A program made the translations under genes and the position numbers. DNA of 5,746 bases from Bacteroidales bacterium (lineage in GTDB: Bacteria; Bacteroidota; Bacteroidia; Bacteroidales; UBA1402). Below the pieces are notes generated by a model. That model had not been told where the DNA came from, searched no databases, and saw nothing but the letters and a program-made list of their open reading frames with translations. The stretch lies in contig JAAZGQ010000409.1 of assembly GCA_012511135.1 (NCBI GenBank), positions 1 to 5,746 of the forward strand, read 5' to 3'. Below are positions 1 to 5,746 of the stretch, piece by piece. The first letter of the stretch is position 1. Each line of letters begins with the position of its first letter.

Positions 1-1505
1 CATGGATGGCCGAAAACCTTAGAACGGCACACTTTAGCAATGGGGATGCGATTGATTACATTGCAGACAATTCTGATTGGAGTAGTTATGGTCAAGTAGG
101 TTTGCCGGCTTATTGCAGTGTCGGGAACAATGCTTATTACGACTCAGAATATGGAATGCTTTATAACTGGTATGCAGTAAAAGATAGCCGCAAGCTCTGT
201 CCTGATGGATGGAAAGTGCCCAACCACGACGAATGGGAGACATTGACTGCTTTCTTGGGAGGAGAAGCAGTGGCCGGTGGTAAACTCAAAGAAGCCGGCA
301 CCGCTCATTGGGCTGAACCTAATGTGGGAGCCGTAAATACAATTTATTTTTCGGCTTTGCCCGCGGGTTACCGCTACGGAGATGGATTTTTTTATGGATT
401 AACGAACAGAGCCAGTTTCTGGACCTCTTCAATTTGGAATACAGAGCTTGCACGTATGCGATTGATAGATAATGACAGTATTTGTTTTCGCTCTAACTAT
501 GTTGGAAATAAAGCAAATGCATACTCGGTTCGTTGCATCAAAGATGAATCTGCTTCTATTCAGATAAGTACCAATGCAGTGACTTCCATTACTGCCAGTT
601 CGGCCCAAAGTGGTGGCAACATCAGCTCCGATGGTGGTTCTATTGTTATTGCCAGGGGAGTCTGCTGGAACAGCTACGGTGCTCCAACTACCGCAGACTA
701 CTTGACCGAAGACGGGAGCGGAACAGGAGAATTTACCAGCGCTCTGACCGGCCTGCAGCCCAACACCACTTATTACCTGCGGGCTTATGCCAGCAATGCC
801 GATGGTACTACTTACGGAAACGAACTCAGTTTTACTACCCTGGCTGTACAATTCGGCAGCCTCAGCGATATCGATGGTAATAATTATAAAACTGTGGTCA
901 TAGGCGATCGCACCTGGATGGCCGAAAACCTCAAAACTACCAGATTTGTGAATGGGGATAATATTCCGGATATCAGCAACGATGCAGATTGGAGCAATTA
1001 TTCCGCACAGGCTCTGCCTGCTACTTGTCTTGTAGGAAACAGCCCTTACAATCTGGATGTTTATGGTAAGTTCTATAACTGGTACGCCGTTAACGACAGT
1101 CGTCAGCTTTGCCCTGAAGGTTGGAAAGTTCCTTCGAACGATGAATGGATCAGTTTGATGAATTATTTGGGTGGCGAGGATCTGGCCGGAGGCCGGCTCA
1201 AGGAAGCCGGTACGGATCACTGGGCTGAGCCCAATACCGGAGCCACCAACGATACTTATTTTTCGGCCCGGCCTGCGGGTGACCGTCAGGACAACGGATC
1301 TTTTTACAGTATTACTTACCGGGCTTATTTCTGGACTTGCGATGAATATAGTCTGACCGAAGCCTACATGGTATTTATGGACAACGAAAGCAGCCGCTTT
1401 CTGCATCATTACGTTCCCAACAAAGGATTTGGTATGGCCGTCCGCTGTATCAAAGACGACAGCGGAGGCGAAGATCTCGATACTCAGGATGAACACCTCT
1501 GGTAA
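1..1505 (+). CDS. FISUMP / Fn3-like modular surface protein, 5'-truncated
   Basis: The reading frame is already open at base 3 (a Trp codon, then MAENL), so the gene begins upstream; the ATG at 6 is the internal Met of the FISUMP motif TWMAENL and not a start. Numbering from that Met, 499 residues are visible. Residues 1-180 are most of one FISUMP domain (YNWYAV, LCPDGWKVP, DEW, LGG, KEAGT.HW, FSALPAG, FW, VRCIKD). Residues 187-279 are a fibronectin III-like module with ARGVCW, GSGTGEF, LQPNTTYY and LRAYAS. Residues 281-484 are a second, complete FISUMP domain opening with DIDGNNYKTVVIGDRTWMAENL-type sequence. The protein ends in a short acidic tail (486-499) with no type IX sorting domain. 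FISUMP proteins are thought to be exported, but no biochemical role is established; binding or adhesion at the cell surface is inference. The signal peptide is not visible. It is probably in an operon with the lipoprotein gene 11 bp downstream. Confidence 0.9.
   Translation, partial: WMAENLRTAHFSNGDAIDYIADNSDWSSYGQVGLPAYCSVGNNAYYDSEYGMLYNWYAVKDSRKLCPDGWKVPNHDEWETLTAFLGGEAVAGGKLKEAGTAHWAEPNVGAVNTIYFSALPAGYRYGDGFFYGLTNRASFWTSSIWNTELARMRLIDNDSICFRSNYVGNKANAYSVRCIKDESASIQISTNAVTSITASSAQSGGNISSDGGSIVIARGVCWNSYGAPTTADYLTEDGSGTGEFTSALTGLQPNTTYYLRAYASNADGTTYGNELSFTTLAVQFGSLSDIDGNNYKTVVIGDRTWMAENLKTTRFVNGDNIPDISNDADWSNYSAQALPATCLVGNSPYNLDVYGKFYNWYAVNDSRQLCPEGWKVPSNDEWISLMNYLGGEDLAGGRLKEAGTDHWAEPNTGATNDTYFSARPAGDRQDNGSFYSITYRAYFWTCDEYSLTEAYMVFMDNESSRFLHHYVPNKGFGMAVRCIKDDSGGEDLDTQDEHLW
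3..545 (+). repeat. FISUMP module copy 1 (partial at 5' end)
   Basis: This encodes residues 1-180 of the truncated protein and ends with VRCIKD. It lacks the opening DxDGNxYxTVxIG strand, which lies outside the window. The first 17 bases (3-19) are repeated exactly at 915-931, at the equivalent place in copy 2. Copies 1 and 2 are clearly related at protein level (YNWYAV, CP.GWKVP, LGGE..AGG, KEAGT, HWAEPN) but differ at many third codon positions, so the duplication is not recent. Confidence 0.85.
564..842 (+). repeat. Fn3-like module copy A
   Basis: This encodes residues 187-279 of the first protein, a beta-sandwich module of the Bacteroidetes fibronectin III-like type. Motifs in order are SITASSAQSGGNI, ARGVCWNS, PTTAD, GSGTGEFTS, TGLQPNTTYY, RAYAS and SFTTL. 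It links the two FISUMP domains. Copy B in the next gene is very similar, including an identical 17-base stretch (594-610 here, 3014-3030 there). Confidence 0.8.
846..1457 (+). repeat. FISUMP module copy 2 (complete)
   Basis: This encodes residues 281-484 of the first protein and is the most canonical copy in the window: DIDGNNY, TVVIGDRTWMAENL, YNWYAV, LCPEGWKVP, DEW, LGGEDLAGG, KEAGT, FSARPAG, FWT and the terminal VRCIKD. Its composition is more GC-rich than much of copies 1 and 3. Confidence 0.85.
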
Positions 1506-1516
1506 ACTTAGATGAT

Positions 1517-1579
1517 ATGAAAACCATTATAAATCGGATCATCCCTTGCTTTCTGGCTTTACTGTTGCTTGAGGGGTGT
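1517..1579 (+). other. Lipoprotein signal peptide and lipobox Cys
   Basis: This covers residues 1-21 of the lipoprotein. Two basic residues (K2, R7) precede a hydrophobic stretch from I8 to L18, and the lipobox L-E-G-C places the lipidated Cys at residue 21 (TGT at 1577-1579). Cleavage by signal peptidase II before Cys21 is expected from the family rule. Confidence 0.85.
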
Positions 1580-3841
1580 ACCAATGATGTCTTTTCTCTT
1601 CTGGGTAACAAGCAGCAAAATCCTCAGATGAGCATAGAAGCCTGGACCGAAACTGCCCTGACCAAAACTCTGCTTAGCGGAGAGCCGGACGATTCTGTAC
1701 GCAGTATTTGCTTTCTGCCCCTCGACAGCATTGCCTATTCGGCCGATCTGGGAGAATTTGAACCTTTTGTCAACCTGGGCAACGATACCCTGCCTTACGC
1801 TACATTTACGGGCAATCTTGTAGAAGCCAACATGTATTTTGCCGTGTATCCATGGAAACAGGCTGTAAACCTGAACAGCGATACACTGTTGGTGCTGAAT
1901 TTGCCTTATGTGCAACAATACAAGGCCGGGGGGGTTGCCAATGGGGCTTATCCCATGGTTTCCTGGAGTTACGATACTGATTTGTATTTCAAGAATCTCT
2001 GCGGCCTGCTCAAGCTGAACCTGCAGGGAAATGCAGTGGTAACATCTCTGAGCCTTTGTGCCCCGGGTCTGGCCGGCCTGGCCGGGGTTGATATGCGATA
2101 CCAGGGTGTTCCCCGATTGATTATGCCCACACCGCCAGCTTACGACACTCTCCGCCTGGATTGCGGCCAGGGAGTCCAACTCGACTCTCTGCAAGCTACG
2201 CCCTTTTATTTTGTACTGCCTCCGGCCCTCTACGATTCCATGACCCTGATTGTACGCACTTCGGATCAGCAGCAAATGACCACAACCACCCGCAATCTCA
2301 GGATAGTGCGGTCGTCTGTTACCCCGACTTCGGTTATTGAATTTGTCAGCGACGACAAGCCCAATCCCCCGAGCGATACCATTTGGGATGTTCAGGGCAA
2401 TGTCTACAATACAGTAGTTATCGGCAATCAGACCTGGACGACCGGGAACCTGAGAAGCACTCTTCTGAACGATGGGACAGAAATACCGTTGGTCACTGAC
2501 AATTCAGCCTGGAGCAGCCTGACAACACCCGGCTACTGTTGGTACAGCAACGACCCAACCTCACACAGCGATTATGGCCCTCTATACAATTGGTTTACAA
2601 TAGAAACAGCTAAAATATGTCCCTTGGGCTGGCATATCCCGGACAACGCAGAGTGGACTGTTTTAATTAATAATTTGGGAGGCTTAGGTTTGGCCTCGTT
2701 CAAAATGAAAGAAACCGGAACAATGTATTGGTCAAGTCCGAACGAGGGGGCAACAAACGAAAGCGGTTTTTCGGCTCGCGGAAGTGGTCGTCGGGAATAT
2801 TATGACGGACAGTTCGGTTTCATGAATCGTACTGCTTATTGGTGGAGCAACACACAATACGACACAGATTTATCTTACGCTCTGTATCTTTCCAATGTAA
2901 ACACGAATGTGGAAAGTTATTATTTTGACAAGGCTTACGGTTTTTCTGTCCGTTGCATCAAAGACAGCCTTGCCCCGCTTGCTGTCACTACCAGCCCTGT
3001 TAGTTCTATCACGGCCAGTTCGGCCCAAAGCGGAGGCAACATTACTTCCGACGGAGGCTTTCCGATTACGGCCAGGGGCCTTTGCTGGAACAGCAGCGGC
3101 GACCCCACTACGGCCGACAATAAAACCGAAGAAGGCAGCGGAACCGGGGAATTTACCAGTACGATGACCGGACTGCAGCCCAATACTACTTACTACGTGC
3201 GGGCCTATGCCAGCTCCGATTTTAGCACAAGCTATGGGGAGACTTTGTCTTTTAACACTTTAAGTGATAGTGGAGGTTCGGGAATTTTGCTCGAAGATAA
3301 TTTTGATCTGTATCCTTCGGAGCAGGACTGGTATTTTGACATTGGCGACGGCTTGTTTGTTCACGAGGATTCAAAAGCAATTCTGATGACCAACTACAAC
3401 AGGTATACGGTTAAATTTTACTCCAAATTGCAGAGATCGGTCAACGATGGCACTTTGACCTTTGTTTCCAATATGCTTACCTACGAAGATAATAATACGG
3501 CTTACGGTCCCTTGTCCAGAGGGTTGGTTTCGGGTGCGGACAGAAACAATGCCATCGAATTTATTAATTTGACGGGTAGTATTATTCAGGCCAGAACTGT
3601 GTCAAACGGGGTGGCAACAACTACGGACTACAATGTAGGAGCTTCGGTAAATAATTATTACGATTACAAGATAGTAGCATCCAATACGCAGGTTGACTTT
3701 TATTTCAATAATTTGCTGATAGCTTCGCATACCACCAATATTCCTCTTGTTATGCTGAATGTGTATTTCGATACCAGCAGCTGGGCGGGAAATGTTCCGG
3801 TTTATATTGATTATGTACGATTGGAGTTGGCTCCTTATTGA
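1517..3841 (+). CDS. Fimbrillin-like / FISUMP / Fn3-like / jelly-roll lipoprotein
   Basis: A complete protein of 774 residues. It begins with a lipoprotein signal peptide: basic MKTIINR, a hydrophobic core, then lipobox L18-E-G-C21. Residues about 30-275 look like the fimbrillin (Mfa/FimA-like) region of Bacteroidales surface proteins, with TKT near the start, YFAVYP, and a FKNLCGLLKLNL stretch. Residues 287-483 are a FISUMP domain, 490-582 an Fn3-like module, and about 590-774 a concanavalin A-like jelly roll (W near the start, YNYYDYKI-like strand, VPVYIDYVRLE at the end). The expected place is the outer membrane, possibly surface exposed; the residues after Cys21 (TNDV) are only a weak match to the acidic surface-export signal. 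A pilus-associated or glycan-binding adhesin is the best guess, not proven. In the FISUMP domain the usual TWMAENL is TWTTGNL. The start is fixed by the lipobox; no Shine-Dalgarno is visible. Translational coupling to the upstream gene (11-bp gap) is likely. Confidence 0.93.
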   Translation: MKTIINRIIPCFLALLLLEGCTNDVFSLLGNKQQNPQMSIEAWTETALTKTLLSGEPDDSVRSICFLPLDSIAYSADLGEFEPFVNLGNDTLPYATFTGNLVEANMYFAVYPWKQAVNLNSDTLLVLNLPYVQQYKAGGVANGAYPMVSWSYDTDLYFKNLCGLLKLNLQGNAVVTSLSLCAPGLAGLAGVDMRYQGVPRLIMPTPPAYDTLRLDCGQGVQLDSLQATPFYFVLPPALYDSMTLIVRTSDQQQMTTTTRNLRIVRSSVTPTSVIEFVSDDKPNPPSDTIWDVQGNVYNTVVIGNQTWTTGNLRSTLLNDGTEIPLVTDNSAWSSLTTPGYCWYSNDPTSHSDYGPLYNWFTIETAKICPLGWHIPDNAEWTVLINNLGGLGLASFKMKETGTMYWSSPNEGATNESGFSARGSGRREYYDGQFGFMNRTAYWWSNTQYDTDLSYALYLSNVNTNVESYYFDKAYGFSVRCIKDSLAPLAVTTSPVSSITASSAQSGGNITSDGGFPITARGLCWNSSGDPTTADNKTEEGSGTGEFTSTMTGLQPNTTYYVRAYASSDFSTSYGETLSFNTLSDSGGSGILLEDNFDLYPSEQDWYFDIGDGLFVHEDSKAILMTNYNRYTVKFYSKLQRSVNDGTLTFVSNMLTYEDNNTAYGPLSRGLVSGADRNNAIEFINLTGSIIQARTVSNGVATTTDYNVGASVNNYYDYKIVASNTQVDFYFNNLLIASHTTNIPLVMLNVYFDTSSWAGNVPVYIDYVRLELAPY
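2375..2965 (+). repeat. FISUMP module copy 3
   Basis: This encodes residues 287-483 of the lipoprotein: DVQGNVYNTVVIGNQTW, YGPLYNWF, ICPLGWHIP, EWT, LGG, MKETGT.YW, FSARGSG, WW and VRCIKD. It is the most diverged of the three copies. The MAE of TWMAENL is replaced by TTG, and YNWYAV becomes YNWFTI. Its central part (about 2590-2720) is more AT-rich than the flanking fimbrillin-like and Fn3-like coding regions. Confidence 0.85.
2984..3262 (+). repeat. Fn3-like module copy B
   Basis: This encodes residues 490-582 of the lipoprotein. It is a close paralogue of copy A in the upstream gene: both share SITASSAQSGGNI, ARG.CWNS, PTTAD, GSGTGEFTS and GLQPNTTYY, and they have the same length. Here it joins the FISUMP domain to the C-terminal jelly roll. 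Confidence 0.8.
3284..3838 (+). other. Concanavalin A-like jelly-roll C-terminal domain
   Basis: This encodes residues 590-774 of the lipoprotein. The pattern fits the ConA-like lectin/glucanase superfamily (GH16-like or LamG-like): an opening LLEDNFD with a following DWYFD, alternating beta-strand sequence, YDYKIVAS followed by VDFYFNN, and a final VPVYIDYVRLE strand. I see no ExDxxE GH16 catalytic motif, so a binding role is more likely than an enzymatic one. The assignment is by pattern only. Confidence 0.55.
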
Positions 3842-3856
3842 TGCATTATTAATACA

Positions 3857-3887
3857 TTTGCATAAATTCGGTATTGCCATAGTTTTT
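3857..3887 (+). promoter_or_regulatory. Possible Bacteroidetes-type promoter
   Basis: TTTG at 3857-3860 is followed after 19 bases by TAGTTTTT at 3880-3887. The latter matches the -7 consensus TAnnTTTG except for its last base. The spacing lies within the usual range for the Bacteroidetes primary sigma factor. It would start transcription near 3894, about 30 bases before the FrhB-like gene. The region is AT-rich, so a chance match is possible. Confidence 0.35.
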
Positions 3888-3924
3888 TGGTAGCTGAGTT
3901 ATGTATAATTGATCAAAAAAACCG

Positions 3925-5115
3925 ATGATAAAAAGAGTTGATTCTATTCCCCAAAAAGATTGTACTGCCTGTAGTGTTTGCCTGGCTGTTTGTCCTCAAA
4001 ATTGCATCGAAATGAAAGCCGACAAAGAGGGGTTTTTGTATCCTTTTGTCGATATTCATAAATGCATCGAATGTGAAGAATGTTATACCAATTGTCCTTC
4101 TGTTAATTTTAACAAAGAGGCTTTAGAACCCTACAAAAACGAAGTTTATGCCTGTCAGATTATAGATGAAAACATTCGTCGTATCAGTTCATCCGGCGGG
4201 GCTTTTAGTGCTTTATCGTATCCTGTGTTAAATTTGAAAGGCTACGTCTGCGGAGTGAGTTATACTTCAGATTTCAAAGCAGTCAGGCATACGATAGTAA
4301 ATAATGAAAAAGAGCTGGATGACTTAAGAAGGTCAAAATTGCTGCAATCCGACAAAAACGATATTTTTTTGAGCATTGAGAAATTGCTCAAAGAGGGACA
4401 AAGGCTTTTATTTTCGGGAACACCCTGTGAGGTTTTTGCTCTGAAGTCCTTTTTGGCCAAGGAGTATAAATACTTATACACCTGCGATTTAATCTGTGGT
4501 TGTGTGGCCTCGCCAAAAATATATAGAAAATACCTTGAGCATCTTGAAAATAAATATAATTCCAGGATCAAGTCCGTTAATTTTAAGGACAAAAGCAAGG
4601 GCTGGCAGGAGAGAGGAATAAGAATTGATTTCGAAAACGGAAAATCATACGTCAGCGATAATGCAAATGACCCGTATATGGTTTCATTTCACAGTCGCTA
4701 TGGTATTCGCCCTTCCTGTTTCAATTGTAAATTCAGAGGAATGGACAGGCTCAGCGATATCACTCTGGGCGATTTTTGGGGTCTGAAATATTACCACAAG
4801 TCATTGGACGACAACCAAGGTACTTCGTATGTAATGGTGAATTCTCAAAAAGGCAAAGACTTGCTTATGGAGACAAAGCGGAATATGCACATTCAAAAAA
4901 TGGAAATTGATATTACAGAATATTCAAACACATACAATTTGAGAGTTTTAAGCAGCCCGTCTCCGGCTGATGAATTAAACAGAAGTGAATTCTATAATGA
5001 TCTGGATGTTATGGAATTTGATGAGTTGTTTGATAAGCACCTGAAAAGTATTTGCCTGGAAAGAAAACGAAAAAAGGAAGAATATTTAAGGAAACTGGAA
5101 GCAGGTATTTGTTAA
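3925..5115 (+). CDS. FrhB/FdhB-family 4Fe-4S dicluster protein
   Basis: A complete 396-residue protein of the coenzyme F420 hydrogenase/dehydrogenase beta-subunit family. The N-terminus carries a dicluster ferredoxin: CxxCxxCxxxCP at C13, C16, C19, C23 and again at C47, C50, C53, C57, enough for two 4Fe-4S clusters. FrhB N-type motifs follow (SSSGGAFSAL from about residue 88; FSGTPCE with C168), then C187/C191/C193. The FrhB C-type region has C265-x-x-C268, RGMDRLSDI and TLGDFWG (280-286). The C-terminus is charged and probably helical. No signal peptide is present, so it should be cytoplasmic. In bacteria without F420 such proteins are commonly found in polysaccharide loci beside pyruvyltransferases, with unknown electron chemistry; no such partner is visible here. 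The usual ICHGVPSP-like motif reads ICGCVASP. The DNA is more AT-rich than upstream. The ATG at 3925 is preferred because an in-frame TGA lies at 3910-3912; no Shine-Dalgarno is seen. Confidence 0.92.
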   Translation: MIKRVDSIPQKDCTACSVCLAVCPQNCIEMKADKEGFLYPFVDIHKCIECEECYTNCPSVNFNKEALEPYKNEVYACQIIDENIRRISSSGGAFSALSYPVLNLKGYVCGVSYTSDFKAVRHTIVNNEKELDDLRRSKLLQSDKNDIFLSIEKLLKEGQRLLFSGTPCEVFALKSFLAKEYKYLYTCDLICGCVASPKIYRKYLEHLENKYNSRIKSVNFKDKSKGWQERGIRIDFENGKSYVSDNANDPYMVSFHSRYGIRPSCFNCKFRGMDRLSDITLGDFWGLKYYHKSLDDNQGTSYVMVNSQKGKDLLMETKRNMHIQKMEIDITEYSNTYNLRVLSSPSPADELNRSEFYNDLDVMEFDELFDKHLKSICLERKRKKEEYLRKLEAGIC

Positions 5116-5122
5116 TGGGAGG

Positions 5123-5137
5123 AATAATTTAATTATT
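5123..5137. repeat. AT-only inverted repeat after the FrhB-like gene
   Basis: AATAATT and AATTATT form a perfect 7-base inverted repeat around a single central T, eight bases after the stop codon, followed closely by a T-rich run. With a realistic loop only five A-T pairs remain, so it is a poor terminator. It could be a weak operator or chance in AT-rich DNA. Confidence 0.4.
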
Positions 5138-5140
5138 TAG

Positions 5141-5148
5141 TATTTTTG
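5141..5148 (+). promoter_or_regulatory. Possible -7 promoter element
   Basis: TATTTTTG matches the Bacteroidetes -7 consensus TAnnTTTG exactly and sits 26 bases before the ATG of the glycosidase-like gene. No TTTG stands at the right distance upstream; the nearest (5108-5111) is 29 bases away, which is too far. A promoter with a weak -33 element, or chance, are both possible. Confidence 0.25.
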
Positions 5149-5174
5149 GAAGTCCATTTTTAAAGCCTTATACA

Positions 5175-5746
5175 ATGAAGAACACCTGGCTCATACAATG
5201 TAGAATAATATTTACACTAAGCCTGGCCTGCTTTGCTCTGGCACTCAACGCAGAGGAAAAAATCAATAATCTTCCGCCCAAAATCCAGGATGCTCAGCCA
5301 AAACATCAAAAGCCCAGGTCCAGACTTCAGCTGCTTTCTGCACATCCCCAGGCGGTGATCGGCCCCGAACATCCGGAGGTGATTTTTAGCAGGAATTTCT
5401 CGGGTTTTGAAACCGGGCAGGTCATTAAAATTGAGGGTACTTATCATATGTTTGTAAACGAAATGTTTGTGCGCCCTTTTCGTGATTTGCGTATTTCTTA
5501 CTGGACAAGCCGGGATGCCCTGAATTGGGAGCGACAATCAGTCATAAGGGAAAGTATTCCCGGCAGATCTCCTTACAATCCGCGCTCCGAAGTGTGGGTT
5601 ACCGGAGTTGAATTCAACGAAGAAGAAAACGCCTGGAACATTTTTTACGTCGCCTACAGGGCCGGAAATGAGGCCGAGGGAGAAATTGCCCGATCGGATT
5701 ACAGTGGCAGAATCTGGCGTGCAAAATCTGTTATTCCCGGAATGAA
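5175..5746 (+). CDS. Secreted beta-propeller glycosidase-like protein, 3'-truncated
   Basis: An open frame from the ATG at 5175 runs off the right edge, giving 190 residues. No other ATG lies between the in-frame stop at 5130-5132 and this one. The N-terminus is a signal peptide (R10, hydrophobic 11-24, likely cleavage after ALA or LNA near residues 23-26). C19 follows S-L-A, but the hydrophobic stretch continues past it, so a lipoprotein is less likely. After a linker rich in Pro, Gln and Lys (30-60), residues 79-120 resemble a propeller blade: GQVIKIEGTYHMFVNE, then RISYWTSRDALNWER. A second blade-like unit (139-162) has EVWVTGVEF and AWNIFYVAYR. This is the pattern of five-bladed GH43/GH32-type glycosidases acting on plant or algal glycans. 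Neither the GH32 NDPNG nor a clear GH43 catalytic Asp is seen, so the exact family and activity are open. Confidence 0.75.
   Translation, partial: MKNTWLIQCRIIFTLSLACFALALNAEEKINNLPPKIQDAQPKHQKPRSRLQLLSAHPQAVIGPEHPEVIFSRNFSGFETGQVIKIEGTYHMFVNEMFVRPFRDLRISYWTSRDALNWERQSVIRESIPGRSPYNPRSEVWVTGVEFNEEENAWNIFYVAYRAGNEAEGEIARSDYSGRIWRAKSVIPGM

Noticed and set aside
411..1457. FISUMP end blocks as variable repeats of a diversity-generating retroelement
   Set aside because: No reverse transcriptase or template repeat is in the window, and the differences between copies include many third-position changes not limited to template adenines. A retroelement elsewhere in the genome cannot be ruled out.
429..1496. 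Long open frame (355 codons) on the - strand
   Set aside because: It lies wholly opposite the FISUMP/Fn3 gene, whose motifs are clear. The antisense translation shows no recognisable domain, and the openness follows from the codon use of the real gene.
1559..2275. 238-codon open frame on the - strand
   Set aside because: It is antisense to the fimbrillin-like region of the lipoprotein, has no recognisable motif, and is best explained as a shadow.
2907..3183. Overlapping short open frames on both strands
   Set aside because: They are shadows of the repetitive Fn3-like coding region, with low-complexity translations.
3841..3863. ATGCA...TGCAT inverted repeat after the lipoprotein gene as a terminator
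   Set aside because: It has only five base pairs around a 13-base loop and no T-run directly after it, too weak for an intrinsic terminator.
5117..5122. GGGAGG, a Shine-Dalgarno-like sequence just after the FrhB-like stop codon
   Set aside because: No start codon lies at a suitable distance downstream. The next gene starts more than 50 bases away, and Bacteroidota rarely rely on such sites.
5217..5537. 106-codon open frame on the - strand
   Set aside because: It overlaps the + strand gene starting at 5175, which has a signal peptide and blade-like motifs. The antisense product resembles nothing known to me.

Overview
The window reads as a piece of a Bacteroidota genome, most likely Bacteroidales or a relative. 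This rests on FISUMP (Fib_succ_major) modules, a fimbrillin-like lipoprotein N-terminus, Bacteroidetes-type fibronectin III-like modules with an ARGxCW motif, the lack of Shine-Dalgarno sequences before the genes, and TAnnTTTG-like promoter elements. All four genes lie on the + strand. The species cannot be named from the sequence alone.

Layout. (1) Bases 1-1505 hold the 3' part of a surface-protein gene with modules FISUMP - Fn3-like - FISUMP; its start is outside the window. (2) Bases 1517-3841, 11 bp downstream, hold a complete 774-residue lipoprotein: lipobox, fimbrillin-like region, FISUMP, Fn3-like, and a C-terminal concanavalin A-like jelly roll. (3) After an 83-bp gap with a possible promoter, bases 3925-5115 encode a 396-residue dicluster ferredoxin / FrhB-type (coenzyme F420 hydrogenase beta subunit family) iron-sulfur protein in visibly more AT-rich DNA. 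(4) After a 59-bp AT-rich gap, a gene starting at 5175 and running off the right edge encodes a secreted protein that looks like a five-bladed beta-propeller glycosidase (GH43/GH32-like).

How they may work together. The first two genes share modules that are close paralogues and are probably co-transcribed, giving a pair of exported adhesin- or binding-type proteins. The FrhB-like protein is cytoplasmic and belongs to a family often found in polysaccharide biosynthesis loci, but no glycosyltransferase or pyruvyltransferase is visible here. The last gene suggests extracellular glycan breakdown. A functional link between the adhesin pair and the two downstream genes is only inferred from order and strand.

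The most interesting signal is the set of three FISUMP copies. Their last 45 residues align without gaps, with fixed ends and a strongly diverged centre. This is what one would expect of a fixed scaffold carrying a variable binding surface. No CRISPR array, tRNA, rRNA, transposase, reverse transcriptase or convincing terminator was seen.
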